DNA of 35,121 bases from an uncultured Pelagibacteraceae bacterium. Its GTDB lineage: Bacteria > Pseudomonadota > Alphaproteobacteria > Pelagibacterales > Pelagibacteraceae. The notes under the pieces were generated by a model. The model had not been told where the DNA came from and ran no database searches. It saw nothing but the letters and a program-made list of their open reading frames with translations. The stretch is taken from assembly GCA_902596915.1 (NCBI GenBank), contig CACJVQ010000011.1:1-35121 (forward strand), given 5' to 3'. The position numbers were made by a program, and so were the translations under genes. Positions 16,920-25,781 of this stretch are shown in pieces. Position 1 is the first letter of the stretch. Each line of letters begins with the position of its first letter.

Positions 16920-17918
16920 ATGACAACAATTCCTTTAACTTTGGAAGATATTTATAGTCTAGCTAATAAAACTTTACTAGCTAATGGATGTGATGAAGAA
17001 ACATCAAACATTTTATCTGATTTAATAATGAAAGCTGAAAGAGATGGTTCTCTATCTCACGGATTATTTAGATTGCCTGCATATATTTCAGGCTTAAAAA
17101 GTGGGAAAATAAATGGCAAAAGCAGACCAGTTGTTTCAAAGATAACTCCAAGCGTTATTAAAGTAGATGGAAAAAATTGTTTAGCACCAATGGTGTTAGA
17201 AAAAGGAATTCCAGAATTAATTAAAGCGGCAAAAGAAAATGGTATAGCGGTTTTAGCAATAACAAATTCTCATCACATGGCTGCAATGTGGCCTGAAACA
17301 GAGGCAATTGCAGAGCAGGGCTTAGTTGCTTTTGCATGCACATCATACAAACCAGCTGTTGCACCTGCTGGATCAATTAAACCTTTATTTGGAACTAATC
17401 CAATTTCATTTGCTTGGCCAAGAAAAAACAAACCTCCAGTAGTTTACGATATGGCAACAGCTTCAATGGCTATGGGTGAAGTTCAAGTTGCTAAAAGAGA
17501 AGGTCATAAAGTTCCATTAGGTACAGGACTTACAAAAGATGGAAAAGATACAACAGATCCTGCTCAGATTGCAGATGGGGGCGTTTTATTGCCTTTCGGC
17601 GGCTATAAAGGCTCAGGGATTGCGATGATGGTCGAGTTGCTTGCAGGTGCCTTAGTGGGAGATAATTTCAGTTATGAGACAGCTGAGAAGGATAATAACG
17701 ATGGAGGTCCTCCAAGTGGCGGAGAATTCATTTTAGCCATATCACCAGATAAATTATCACAAAATAATTGGGACGAACATTCATCAAAATTTTTTGAAAA
17801 AATGAAAGCAATGGGTGATGTTAGACTTCCTGGTGAGAGAAGACATAAGAATAGATTAGACAAAGGACCTAGACATATTAATGAGGATCTAGTTAATAAA
17901 ATTAAATCTTTAAGCTAA
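16920..17918 (+). CDS. Ldh2/malate dehydrogenase-type NAD(P)H oxidoreductase
   Basis: A 332-residue enzyme of the Ldh2/MDH2 family, which reduces 2-keto acids or cyclic imino acids. Visible landmarks: ERDGSLSHGLFRLPAYISGL with the conserved catalytic His, APMVLEKGIPEL, NSHHMAAMWPETE, FGTNPISFAWP, DMATASMAMGEV and GGYKGSGIAMMVELLAGAL, then RLPGERR near the end. The SHGLFRL form resembles delta-1-piperideine/pyrroline-2-carboxylate reductases, so an amino-acid breakdown role is possible, but lactate, malate or ureidoglycolate activity cannot be excluded. Codons in 17570-17700 are richer in G/C than the surroundings. Its end overlaps the converging xthA by nine bases. Confidence 0.88.
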   Translation: MTTIPLTLEDIYSLANKTLLANGCDEETSNILSDLIMKAERDGSLSHGLFRLPAYISGLKSGKINGKSRPVVSKITPSVIKVDGKNCLAPMVLEKGIPELIKAAKENGIAVLAITNSHHMAAMWPETEAIAEQGLVAFACTSYKPAVAPAGSIKPLFGTNPISFAWPRKNKPPVVYDMATASMAMGEVQVAKREGHKVPLGTGLTKDGKDTTDPAQIADGGVLLPFGGYKGSGIAMMVELLAGALVGDNFSYETAEKDNNDGGPPSGGEFILAISPDKLSQNNWDEHSSKFFEKMKAMGDVRLPGERRHKNRLDKGPRHINEDLVNKIKSLS

Positions 17919-18686
17919 TTCTAATTCAATTGGTGTATGATCAGATGGTTTTTCTCTACCTCTAGGATATTTATTAACTTTAACATCCTTAATATTATTC
18001 AGTAAACTGTTGGTCACTAAAAAGTGATCAATCCGCATTCCATTATTTTTTTGCCAAGCACCACTTGTGTAATCCCAAAAAGTATATTCTTCTTTATCAG
18101 GATAAATATATCTAAACGCATCGTGAAATCCTAAATTAAACATTTCTCTTAATTTTTTCCTAATCTCAATTCTAAAAAGAGCATCATTTTCATATCCTTT
18201 AGGGTCGTGAACATCTTCAGCAGAAGGTATTATATTAAAGTCACCTGCAATAATTATATTATCATAACTTTTTAAAAGGATTTTAAGTTTTTTAATTAAA
18301 CTATTCAGCCAATATAATTTATAATCATATTTTTCAGTATCTACTGGGTTACCATTTGGCAAATAGATATTTAAAATTTTAATAGTTTTAGATTTATACT
18401 TTACATCTGCTGTAATTATTCGCGATTGTTTGTTCTTATCATTTAAAATATCTTTTTCGATTTTATCTAATTTTTTTTTGGAAAGTATTGCAACGCCGTT
18501 GTAACTTTTTTGTCCAAATACATAACTTTCATATTTGAGTTTTTTAATATCATCAAATGGATAAGTTTCCTCTTGAGTTTTTATTTCTTGAGTTAATACA
18601 ATATCAGGATTGAACTTTTTTAAATATTCCTGAACATTTAATATTCTTGCTCTAATAGAATTTACATTCCATGAGCTAATGATCAT
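17910..18686 (-). CDS. xthA: Exodeoxyribonuclease III (AP endonuclease)
   Basis: DNA-repair nuclease of 258 residues acting on abasic sites. Motifs: IISSWNVNSIRAR at the N-terminus, TQEIKTQEE (metal-binding Glu), GDFNIIPSAEDVHDP, RIDHFLVTN and the final SDHTPIELEL with the catalytic Asp-His. I start at the ATG at 18686, whose A is the last base of the upstream stop codon (TAATG); a TTG ten codons earlier would add residues unlike the family. It is coupled to the erpA-type gene, a pairing seen in other alphaproteobacteria. Confidence 0.95.
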   Translation of the reverse strand: MIISSWNVNSIRARILNVQEYLKKFNPDIVLTQEIKTQEETYPFDDIKKLKYESYVFGQKSYNGVAILSKKKLDKIEKDILNDKNKQSRIITADVKYKSKTIKILNIYLPNGNPVDTEKYDYKLYWLNSLIKKLKILLKSYDNIIIAGDFNIIPSAEDVHDPKGYENDALFRIEIRKKLREMFNLGFHDAFRYIYPDKEEYTFWDYTSGAWQKNNGMRIDHFLVTNSLLNNIKDVKVNKYPRGREKPSDHTPIELELA

Positions 18687-19003
18687 TAAAGAGAAAATGA
18701 AACACCACAACCGCAAGATGATTTGCTTTGTGGGTTACTAATTTTAAATTGGTCTCCGATTAATTCTTTTACGAAATCAACCTCTGATCCTTTCAAGAGA
18801 TCAGCTGAAGTTTTATCTATTAAAATATTATCTTGTCTTAAATCATCATCTTGAGGTGTTTTATCAAATGAGAAATCATACTGAAACCCCGAGCATCCAC
18901 CGCCTTTGATAGCGATTCTAAAAAAAGAACCTTCATCTTTAGATGATAGAAGGTTATTGATTTGTTTTATCGCATTATCTGTAAATTTAATTTCTTTAAT
19001 CAT
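18686..19003 (-). CDS. erpA: A-type iron-sulfur carrier (ErpA/IscA family)
   Basis: A 105-residue iron-sulfur insertion protein. The three cluster cysteines are in GGGCSGFQY and the C-terminal SSCGCGVSFSL. DRDILIDK-type sequence appears as DNILIDKTSADLLKG, giving the typical beta-rich fold. It hands clusters to apo-proteins; in this window possible clients include the IlvD dehydratase, although that is inference. It is divergent from dgt across a 50-base gap and precedes xthA. ErpA versus IscA versus SufA cannot be fully separated by eye; gene order favours ErpA. Confidence 0.9.
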   Translation of the reverse strand: MIKEIKFTDNAIKQINNLLSSKDEGSFFRIAIKGGGCSGFQYDFSFDKTPQDDDLRQDNILIDKTSADLLKGSEVDFVKELIGDQFKISNPQSKSSCGCGVSFSL

Positions 19004-19053
19004 TATTTATCGCTGTTATTACTAATATAATTAATATTTGCCATTTTTAAAGA

Positions 19054-20172
19054 ATGAATAATTACTCAAAATTAGGTTTTTTTACATCAAAAGGTCGTTT
19101 AACTTCAGAGCCAAATAGTCCCTTTAGAACGCCATTTCAAAGAGATCGGGATAGAATAATTCACTCAGCTTCTTTTAGAAGATTAAAGCACAAAACCCAA
19201 GTTTTTGTTAATACAGAAGGTGACCATTATAGAACGAGAATAACTCATTCTTTAGAAGTTGCTCAAATTGCAAGATCAATATCTAGGTATTTAAATTTAA
19301 ATGATGATTTAGTTGAAACACTAAGTTTAGCCCATGATATGGGGCATACTCCATTTGGTCATGCTGGTGAAGAAGCCTTAAATGAATCAATGGCAATGTA
19401 TGGGGGTTTTGATCATAATCTTCAAACCTTAAGAATAGTGATGTTCATAGAAAATAAATATTTAAAATTTAAAGGTTTAAATTTAACAATTGAAACACTG
19501 GATGGCCTTTTAAAACATAACGGACCAATACGTAATGTTGATAAAATAAATAGAATAATTGGAGCTAAAAAATTTAAACAAAAAATTAATTTTAAAAAAA
19601 ATTCTTCTCTTGAGGCACAGATTGCAGCTATATCTGATGACATAGCTTACAACAATCATGATATACAAGATGGTATTAAGGCTAAATTGTTTTCTCTAAA
19701 TCAATTATGTGAAATTAATTTTTTTAAACAAATCTACAAGTCCTATAGAACAAAAATTAATCGTTCAAATAAAGATATAATAGTTTATCAAATTATAAGA
19801 GACTCGATAAATTTAATGGTGCAAGATGTAATTAAAAATAGTATTAAAAATTTAAAGAAAAATAAGATCAATACTAAAAGAGACGTTTATATGTATAAAG
19901 ATAAAATAATCAATTTCTCTAGTAAATTTTTATCATTAGAAAAAGAGGTTAAAAATTTTTTAAAAGCAAATATGTATAATAATAAGACCGTACAATTGAA
20001 AAATAATCGAGGAAAAAAAATAGTAGAAAATTTATTTAAAATAATAGAAAAGAAACCCAAAAAGTTTATTATTAATAAATCTATAGATAATAATAAATAT
20101 AGAGCAATTTCTGATTATATATCAGGAATGACTGATAGATACGCAATACAATTATACAAGTCACACAAATGA
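19054..20172 (+). CDS. dgt: Deoxyguanosinetriphosphate triphosphohydrolase-like protein
   Basis: HD-domain dNTPase of 372 residues that splits dNTPs into nucleoside and triphosphate. Motifs: FQRDRDRIIHSASFRRLKHK, HYRTRITHSLEVAQIARSI and LAHDMGHTPFGHAGEEAL supply the HD metal ligands; SDDIAYNNHDIQDG continues the site. The length fits the alphaproteobacterial type. Its stop codon overlaps the argS start by four bases (ATGA), the first joint of a long conserved cluster. Confidence 0.94.
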   Translation: MNNYSKLGFFTSKGRLTSEPNSPFRTPFQRDRDRIIHSASFRRLKHKTQVFVNTEGDHYRTRITHSLEVAQIARSISRYLNLNDDLVETLSLAHDMGHTPFGHAGEEALNESMAMYGGFDHNLQTLRIVMFIENKYLKFKGLNLTIETLDGLLKHNGPIRNVDKINRIIGAKKFKQKINFKKNSSLEAQIAAISDDIAYNNHDIQDGIKAKLFSLNQLCEINFFKQIYKSYRTKINRSNKDIIVYQIIRDSINLMVQDVIKNSIKNLKKNKINTKRDVYMYKDKIINFSSKFLSLEKEVKNFLKANMYNNKTVQLKNNRGKKIVENLFKIIEKKPKKFIINKSIDNNKYRAISDYISGMTDRYAIQLYKSHK

Positions 20173-21899
20173 ATATATTTGAAAATTATTTATTAAAGAT
20201 AGAAAAAGTTATTAAATCTGCCCACAATGATAATTTGTTAGAGTTGCCAGATAATTTATCGGGTATAAATGTTGATATTCCACCTGCAAAATTTACTGGA
20301 GACATTTCTACAAATGTTGCAATGGTTTTATCCAAAATTAATAAAAAACCTCCTATAGAACTTGCTAAACAGATAGCTGATTTAATAAAAGATAGTGATA
20401 GCAATATTGATGAAATTAGCATTGAAAAACCAGGTTTTATCAATCTAAAATTTAAAAATGAATTTTGGAATGGTTTTATATTAGATGTCTTAAATAATTC
20501 ATCATATGGAAATAGTGCTAGTGGAAAAAAAAATAGTTATTTAGTAGAGTTTGTTTCTGCCAATCCAACTGGACCTTTACACGTGGGTCACTCAAGAGGC
20601 GCTATACTTGGAGATGTAATATCTAATCTTTTATCTTTTAATGGTCATAAAGTTACAAAAGAATATTATGTTAATGATTATGGAAATCAAATCTCTCATT
20701 TTACAAAATCAGTTTATTTACGAATAAAAGAAATACTTTATAGTGAAACTTTTCCTATAGAAGATAACGATTTATATCCTGGAGACTATCTTATAGATAT
20801 AGCAAAAAAAATAATTTCAAATAATAAAGATTTAGATTTTAAAAACTTCGATTCTGTATCAGAAAAACTAAAACATCTTTCAATACAAGAGTCTTTAAAG
20901 TTAATAAAAATTAATTTAGAAAATCTTGGTATAAAACATGATAATTTTGCCAGCGAAACTGAAGTTATAAATAATAATGAAGTTGATGAAGTAATTAAAA
21001 ATTTAAAAGATAAAAAATATATTTATGAGGGAAAAATTAAAGCTCCCGAGGGAGAAAGTAACGAAAATTGGGTGGAAAGAGAGCAATTATTATTTAAATC
21101 TACAGATTTTGGCGATGATAAAGATAGATCTCTACAAAAAGAAGATAAATCATGGACATACTTTGCAAGTGATGTTGCTTATCATAATACAAAATTAAAA
21201 AGAAATTTTAATATTCTTATAAATATACTTGGTGCTGATCACGCTGGTTATATTAAAAGAATTACTTCTGTAGTTGAAGCTTTGTCAGGTGAAAAAAATA
21301 AATTAATTTGTAAAGTTAGTCAGTTAGTAAAACTCATTAAAGATAAAAAACCTTTTAAAATGTCTAAAAGGAAAGGTGATTATATTACTATTGAGGATCT
21401 TATTAATGAAGTGGGTAAGGATGCAACAAGGTTTATTATGTTAAGCAGAAGTAGTGATGCGGAAATTGATTTTGATTTTGACAAAGTAAAAGAAAAATCG
21501 AAAGAAAATCCTATTTACTATGTTCAGTATGCATATGCTAGAATTTCGTCTGTTTTTAGAAATACCCAAAATGATATCAATAGTAATCTTAAGATTAAGA
21601 ATTCAGATTTTAATTTTGGCAATGAAGAAATAAAGTTATTTAAAAAAATTAGTGAATGGCCTAAATGTGTTGAAGTTTCTTCAGAAAAATTAGAGCCACA
21701 TAGAATTTCAGTTTATCTTTATGAATTAGCCTCTGAATTCCACTCTTATTGGAATATGGGCAAGGAAGATGTTTCTAAAAGATTTATCGATCAAGACAAT
21801 ACAATTAAAATGGAAAAACTAGTTTTCCTAAAATCTATAGCCAATACTTTGAAAACAGGTATGAATATTTTGGGTGTAGACACACCTGAAAAAATGTAA
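20169..21899 (+). CDS. argS: Arginyl-tRNA synthetase
   Basis: Charges tRNA-Arg. It has 576 residues, the normal length. An N-terminal additional domain comes first, then the class I motif ANPTGPLHVGHSRGAILGD, YYVNDYGNQI, the KMSKS-like FKMSKRKGDYITIEDL and a C-terminal anticodon-binding part with YVQYAYARISSV. It overlaps dgt by four bases and the next small gene by one base (TAATG). Confidence 0.97.
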   Translation: MNIFENYLLKIEKVIKSAHNDNLLELPDNLSGINVDIPPAKFTGDISTNVAMVLSKINKKPPIELAKQIADLIKDSDSNIDEISIEKPGFINLKFKNEFWNGFILDVLNNSSYGNSASGKKNSYLVEFVSANPTGPLHVGHSRGAILGDVISNLLSFNGHKVTKEYYVNDYGNQISHFTKSVYLRIKEILYSETFPIEDNDLYPGDYLIDIAKKIISNNKDLDFKNFDSVSEKLKHLSIQESLKLIKINLENLGIKHDNFASETEVINNNEVDEVIKNLKDKKYIYEGKIKAPEGESNENWVEREQLLFKSTDFGDDKDRSLQKEDKSWTYFASDVAYHNTKLKRNFNILINILGADHAGYIKRITSVVEALSGEKNKLICKVSQLVKLIKDKKPFKMSKRKGDYITIEDLINEVGKDATRFIMLSRSSDAEIDFDFDKVKEKSKENPIYYVQYAYARISSVFRNTQNDINSNLKIKNSDFNFGNEEIKLFKKISEWPKCVEVSSEKLEPHRISVYLYELASEFHSYWNMGKEDVSKRFIDQDNTIKMEKLVFLKSIANTLKTGMNILGVDTPEKM

Positions 21900-22162
21900 T
21901 GATTAAAGAACTAAAGTATCTTTTTTTTCTTATTATAATTTTCTTCTTTATTTTTTTTACTGCCAGATATTATTTCTCTGATGAAAATATTAAGAAATCT
22001 TACAGATCACTTTCTTCAATTGATAAAAAAATTAATATTATCGAAAAAGATCTTATATTATTAGAAAATGACACAGAAAATATTATTGAATATGTAGAAT
22101 TTAAAAATAATAAGAAAAAAAATAAATATTCTTTTTGGGAACTTCTTTATAATGACAAATAA
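21899..22162 (+). CDS. Short single-pass membrane protein in the SPOR-protein slot
   Basis: An 87-residue protein with one strongly hydrophobic segment near residues 7-25, then a charged, probably helical stretch rich in Ile, Glu and Lys (SSIDKKINIIEKDLILLEND). In many alphaproteobacteria the gene between argS and nagZ codes for a SPOR-domain septal protein with an N-terminal membrane anchor; this protein keeps the anchor and location but has no room for a SPOR domain. It may be a shortened descendant or an unrelated short protein. It is coupled to argS (TAATG) and overlaps nagZ by 11 bases, so it is probably expressed. Confidence 0.65.
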   Translation: MIKELKYLFFLIIIFFFIFFTARYYFSDENIKKSYRSLSSIDKKINIIEKDLILLENDTENIIEYVEFKNNKKKNKYSFWELLYNDK

Positions 22163-23105
22163 ATCCCATAGATCTTTTGTTTGTGGAATAAAAGGTAAAT
22201 ATCTTACCCAAAAGGAAATAAGTTTTTTAAAAAAATATAAACCATGGGGAATTATTTTATTTTCTAGAAATATAAGTTCAATAAATCAAACTAAAGAATT
22301 AACAAATTCTATTAAAAAAATTTTTAAAAATAAAAATTATCCTATTATGATAGATGAAGAGGGTGGTAGAGTTAGTAGGTTAAGGAAATTTATTGATAAT
22401 TCTATTTTTTCAGCAGAATATTTTGGTAATCTTTTTAAAAAAGATAAAAAAAAGTTTAATATTTATTATAATGTTTATGTTAAACAAATTACATACCTAT
22501 TAAAATTATTAGGTATAAATATCAATGCAGTTCCAGTTCTAGATCTTAAAAGAAAAAATTTTCATAAGATTGTTGATGATAGATCATTTTCCAGTAACAA
22601 AAAAATAGTATCAACAATGGGAGATATCTGTATCAATCATTTTCATAAAAATGGTGTTGCTACAGTAATGAAACACATTCCAGGCCATGGTTTAGCTAAA
22701 GTCGACAGTCATAAAAATCTTCCTAAAATTAATAAAAATAAGGATTATTTAGTTAAAAATGATTTTTATACTTTTAAAAATAAGAAAGCATTGATCGCAA
22801 TGACAGGTCATTTACTATTTCAAAAAATTGATCCACAAAATAATGTTACTCATTCAAAAAAAATTATTAGTTTAATAAGAAATAAAATAAAATTTAAAAG
22901 TCTAATTTTAACAGACGACCTTTCAATGAAAGCTTTAAAAGATAAACTTGATGTTAGGGTAAAAAAATCTTTTTTAGCTGGATGCAATTTAGCCTTACAT
23001 TGCAATGGTAATTTAAGTGAAATGGTTACAGTTGCACAAAACTCACCAAAATTAGACAAATTTGTAACGAAAAAAACATCACAATTAATAAAAATTATAG
23101 GTTAG
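22152..23105 (+). CDS. nagZ: Beta-N-acetylhexosaminidase NagZ
   Basis: Glycoside hydrolase family 3 enzyme of 317 residues that removes N-acetylglucosamine from recycled cell-wall fragments in the cytoplasm. Motifs: MIDEEGGRVSRLRKF, AVPVLDL, DDRSFSSN, the signature VMKHIPGHGLAKVDSHKNLP and LTDDLSMKAL carrying the nucleophile Asp. It begins inside the upstream small gene and ends 11 bases before scpA. Many lysine and asparagine replacements show AT-driven drift but catalytic residues remain. Confidence 0.93.
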   Translation: MTNKSHRSFVCGIKGKYLTQKEISFLKKYKPWGIILFSRNISSINQTKELTNSIKKIFKNKNYPIMIDEEGGRVSRLRKFIDNSIFSAEYFGNLFKKDKKKFNIYYNVYVKQITYLLKLLGININAVPVLDLKRKNFHKIVDDRSFSSNKKIVSTMGDICINHFHKNGVATVMKHIPGHGLAKVDSHKNLPKINKNKDYLVKNDFYTFKNKKALIAMTGHLLFQKIDPQNNVTHSKKIISLIRNKIKFKSLILTDDLSMKALKDKLDVRVKKSFLAGCNLALHCNGNLSEMVTVAQNSPKLDKFVTKKTSQLIKIIG

Positions 23106-23116
23106 AATAATTCTTG

Positions 23117-23851
23117 ATGTCCGATGATTCTTTAGACTTTAATGTAAATTTAAATAATTTCAGTGGCTCACTTGAGATTTTACTAGATCTTGCTAAATCG
23201 CAAAAAGTAGATTTAGAAAAAATTTCTATTACAAAACTTGCTGATCAATTTCATCAATATTTAACAGAAAAAGAAAATTTAAATTTAGAAATAGCTTCTG
23301 AATATTTATTAATGGCAACTTGGCTTACTTATTTAAAATCAAAATTGTTACTTCCTGAAACTGATGAGGATGAGTTTAAAGCTTTTGAAGTTGCTGAGAA
23401 ACTTAAATTACAATTAAAAAAATTAGAGTTAATTAGATTATTATCGTCTCAAATGTTAGATAGAAAAAGACTGGGTAGAGATGTTTTTATGCGTGGTTCC
23501 AAAAGTGGTGTAAAGTCGATTTATGATAAAAAAGTTTCTTTAACATTATTTGAATTATTAAAAGCATATTCAGGGATAGTCATGACCAAAGATTTTCATA
23601 CTATGAACATACCCAAACTTCCAGTCTTTACTACTGAAGATGCTATTAAAAGAATAAAGGAGTTCTTTGGCACGCTTAATGATTGGAAAAACTTGTCTGA
23701 GTTAGTTCCCTCAGGATTTAATAAATCTCCTAATTTAAAAAAAACAGGTAAAGCTGGAATTTTTGCTGGATCTTTAGAATTGGTAAAAGAAGGGAATATA
23801 TCTTTAAAACAAAAAGAATTATTTGATGATATCTATATTAAGGAAAATTAA
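23117..23851 (+). CDS. scpA: Segregation and condensation protein A
   Basis: Kleisin subunit of the SMC condensin that compacts and separates chromosomes. The protein has 244 residues from the chosen ATG; a TTG one codon earlier is less likely. The N-terminal half has FSGSLEILLDLAKSQKVDLEKIS and the ITKLADQFHQYL segment, then YLLMATWLTYLKSKLLLPE, all typical of ScpA. The C-terminus forms the winged helix that binds SMC. It is joined to scpB by TAATG. Confidence 0.94.
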   Translation: MSDDSLDFNVNLNNFSGSLEILLDLAKSQKVDLEKISITKLADQFHQYLTEKENLNLEIASEYLLMATWLTYLKSKLLLPETDEDEFKAFEVAEKLKLQLKKLELIRLLSSQMLDRKRLGRDVFMRGSKSGVKSIYDKKVSLTLFELLKAYSGIVMTKDFHTMNIPKLPVFTTEDAIKRIKEFFGTLNDWKNLSELVPSGFNKSPNLKKTGKAGIFAGSLELVKEGNISLKQKELFDDIYIKEN

Positions 23852-24540
23852 TGAACAAAATTAAAAAAAATAATATTGTAAGTTTTCCAACTAAACTCAC
23901 CGACATTGAAAGAGAGATTGAGGCTATTGTATTTGCTGCTGCTGAACCTCTTTCAGTTGAAACAATAGAGTCTAAATTATCTAAACAAACAGATATTCAG
24001 CAATCCCTGGAAAAACTAAGAGATTTCTACTCAAATAGGGGTATTAATTTGATTTGCATATCTAATAAATGGTCATTTAGAACTGCAGTTAATTTATCTT
24101 CTTTAATGTCAGAACAAAAAACTGTTGAAAAAAAATTATCTAGAGCTGCAATCGAAACTCTAGCTATTATTGTTTATCATCAACCTGTTACAAGGTCTGA
24201 AATTGAAGAGATAAGAGGTGTAGCTTTTGGAACTAATACTTTAGAAATTTTAATGGAGTTAAATTGGGTAAAACACGAAGGTAGAAAAAATGTCCCTGGA
24301 AAACCAATTCAATATGGAACAACAGATGAATTTTTAAGTCATTTTAATCTACAAAAATTGTCAGATTTACCAACTGTGAATGAATTAGGCTCAGCAGGCT
24401 TAATTGATACTTCAAGTGTAGACTCTGCAATATTTGGAACAGGTAAATTTTTTAAAGAAAAACAAGTCGACAAGAAGGAAAATATTTATTCTGATATTGA
24501 TGAAATGTTGAGTAGTACCCTCAAATCTGACGAAACCTAA
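23851..24540 (+). CDS. scpB: Segregation and condensation protein B
   Basis: Partner of ScpA in the SMC complex, 229 residues with two winged-helix domains. Recognisable parts: EREIEAIVFAAAEPLS, the second domain SRAAIETLAIIVYHQPVTRSEIE, EIRGVAF and GRKNVPGKPIQYGTT. The C-terminal tail of about 55 residues is polar and probably flexible. It overlaps scpA by one base and is followed by tatA after 43 bases. Confidence 0.94.
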   Translation: MNKIKKNNIVSFPTKLTDIEREIEAIVFAAAEPLSVETIESKLSKQTDIQQSLEKLRDFYSNRGINLICISNKWSFRTAVNLSSLMSEQKTVEKKLSRAAIETLAIIVYHQPVTRSEIEEIRGVAFGTNTLEILMELNWVKHEGRKNVPGKPIQYGTTDEFLSHFNLQKLSDLPTVNELGSAGLIDTSSVDSAIFGTGKFFKEKQVDKKENIYSDIDEMLSSTLKSDET

Positions 24541-24583
24541 AAAATCACTTTTAATAAATCAAGAATAAGGTTATAAATAATTT

Positions 24584-24781
24584 ATGAGTATAGGATTTTG
24601 GCAAATAGCAATTGTAGTAATTTTAGTAGTTTTACTTTTTGGTAGAGGAAAAATCTCTAGCCTAATGGGTGATGTAGCTAAAGGAATTAAAAGTTTCAAA
24701 AAAGGAATGGCTACAGATGTTAATGATGATGACCAAACTAAAAATATTTCAGAAAATCAAGACTCTAATAAAAAAGAATAA
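24584..24781 (+). CDS. tatA: Twin-arginine translocase subunit TatA
   Basis: Pore-forming Tat component, 65 residues. A single N-terminal membrane helix ([19 protein letters not shown]) leads into an amphipathic helix ([15 protein letters not shown]) and an acidic tail, the classic TatA order. An AAGG sequence lies upstream of the start. tatB follows after 3 bases. Confidence 0.94.
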   Translation: MSIGFWQIAIVVILVVLLFGRGKISSLMGDVAKGIKSFKKGMATDVNDDDQTKNISENQDSNKKE

Positions 24782-24784
24782 CAA

Positions 24785-25018
24785 ATGCCGTCAATTGGCT
24801 GGCTAGAAATACTAATCATAGTCTCAATAGCAATTATTGTAGTAGGTCCGAAAGATTTTCCTTACATGTTAAAAAAAATTGGTTCATGGATTGGTTCAGC
24901 CAAGAGATATGTTCGTGATGTTCAAGGACAAGTTAGTGATTTAACAAATGAAACTTTAAATACTGATATAGACGAAAAACCAAAATCACAAAACCAAGAG
25001 AAAAAAAAAGATGAGTAA
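24785..25018 (+). CDS. tatB: Twin-arginine translocase subunit TatB
   Basis: Tat receptor component, 77 residues, shorter than the usual 90 to 170 because the tail is trimmed. MPSIGWLEILIIVSIAIIVVGPKDFP is the TatB membrane start with the conserved Gly-Pro, followed by LKKIGSWIGSAKRYVRDVQGQ. It overlaps tatC by eight bases, implying coupled translation. Confidence 0.93.
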   Translation: MPSIGWLEILIIVSIAIIVVGPKDFPYMLKKIGSWIGSAKRYVRDVQGQVSDLTNETLNTDIDEKPKSQNQEKKKDE

Positions 25019-25781
25019 AGATAAAGAGGGAAGTTTCATAAGTCATTTAACTGAACTTAGAAAAAGATTAATAAACTCATTTATATTTTTAGCTATTTTA
25101 TTTGTAATTTGTTATTATTTTTCTGAGTACATTTACGGTTTTTTAGTTGAACCGTATGCAAATGCTGTAAAAGATGACGATACGAATAGAAGGCTAATAT
25201 TTACTGCACTTCAAGAAACATTTTTAACATATCTAAAGGTTTCTTTTTTTGCTGCTTTTTTTATTACAAGTCCCTTTATATTAATCCAAATTTGGAAATT
25301 TATAGCACCAGGGCTTTATAATCATGAAAAGAAAGCGATAATGCCTTACTTAGTGGTAACACCAATACTATTCTTACTTGGTGGAATGTTGGTTTATTAT
25401 TTAATAATGCCTTTAGCTATAAAGTTTTTTTTATCCTTTGAGAGCTTAGGTGCAGCCACAAATCTACCAATTCAATTAGAAGCTAAAGTAAATGAGTATT
25501 TATCATTGGTAATGAAGCTTATTTTTGCATTTGGTTTAAGTTTTCAATTACCAGTAGTATTAAGTTTATTAGCTAGAATTGGAGTTGTGAATTCAACATT
25601 TTTAAAAGAGAGAAGAAAATATGTTGTTGTAATAATATTCGCTGCAGCAGCTATATTAACGCCACCAGATCCAATCACACAAATTGGTTTAGGTATACCT
25701 TTATTAATTTTATATGAATTATCAATAATATCAGTAGGAATAATTGAAAAGAAAGCAGCAGAAAAAAATGCACAATATTAA
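25011..25781 (+). CDS. tatC: Twin-arginine translocase subunit TatC
   Basis: Six-helix Tat core of 256 residues that recognises twin-arginine signal peptides. Motifs: SFISHLTELRKRLINS at the N-terminus, then FLTYLKVSFFAAFFITSP, IWKFIAPGLYNHEKK and ILTPPDPITQIGLGIPLL. These match the binding-site loops. The serS start lies inside its last codons (14-base overlap). Confidence 0.96.
   Translation: MSKDKEGSFISHLTELRKRLINSFIFLAILFVICYYFSEYIYGFLVEPYANAVKDDDTNRRLIFTALQETFLTYLKVSFFAAFFITSPFILIQIWKFIAPGLYNHEKKAIMPYLVVTPILFLLGGMLVYYLIMPLAIKFFLSFESLGAATNLPIQLEAKVNEYLSLVMKLIFAFGLSFQLPVVLSLLARIGVVNSTFLKERRKYVVVIIFAAAAILTPPDPITQIGLGIPLLILYELSIISVGIIEKKAAEKNAQY

Noticed and set aside
18684..18716. Longer xthA start at a TTG (18716).
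   Set aside because: It would run into erpA and add ten residues unlike the family; the ATG at 18686 gives the standard IISSWNVNSIRAR start.
25744..25767. Longer serS start at a TTG.
   Set aside because: Adds eight lysine-rich residues read from tatC; the ATG at 25768 gives a normal SerS N-terminus.
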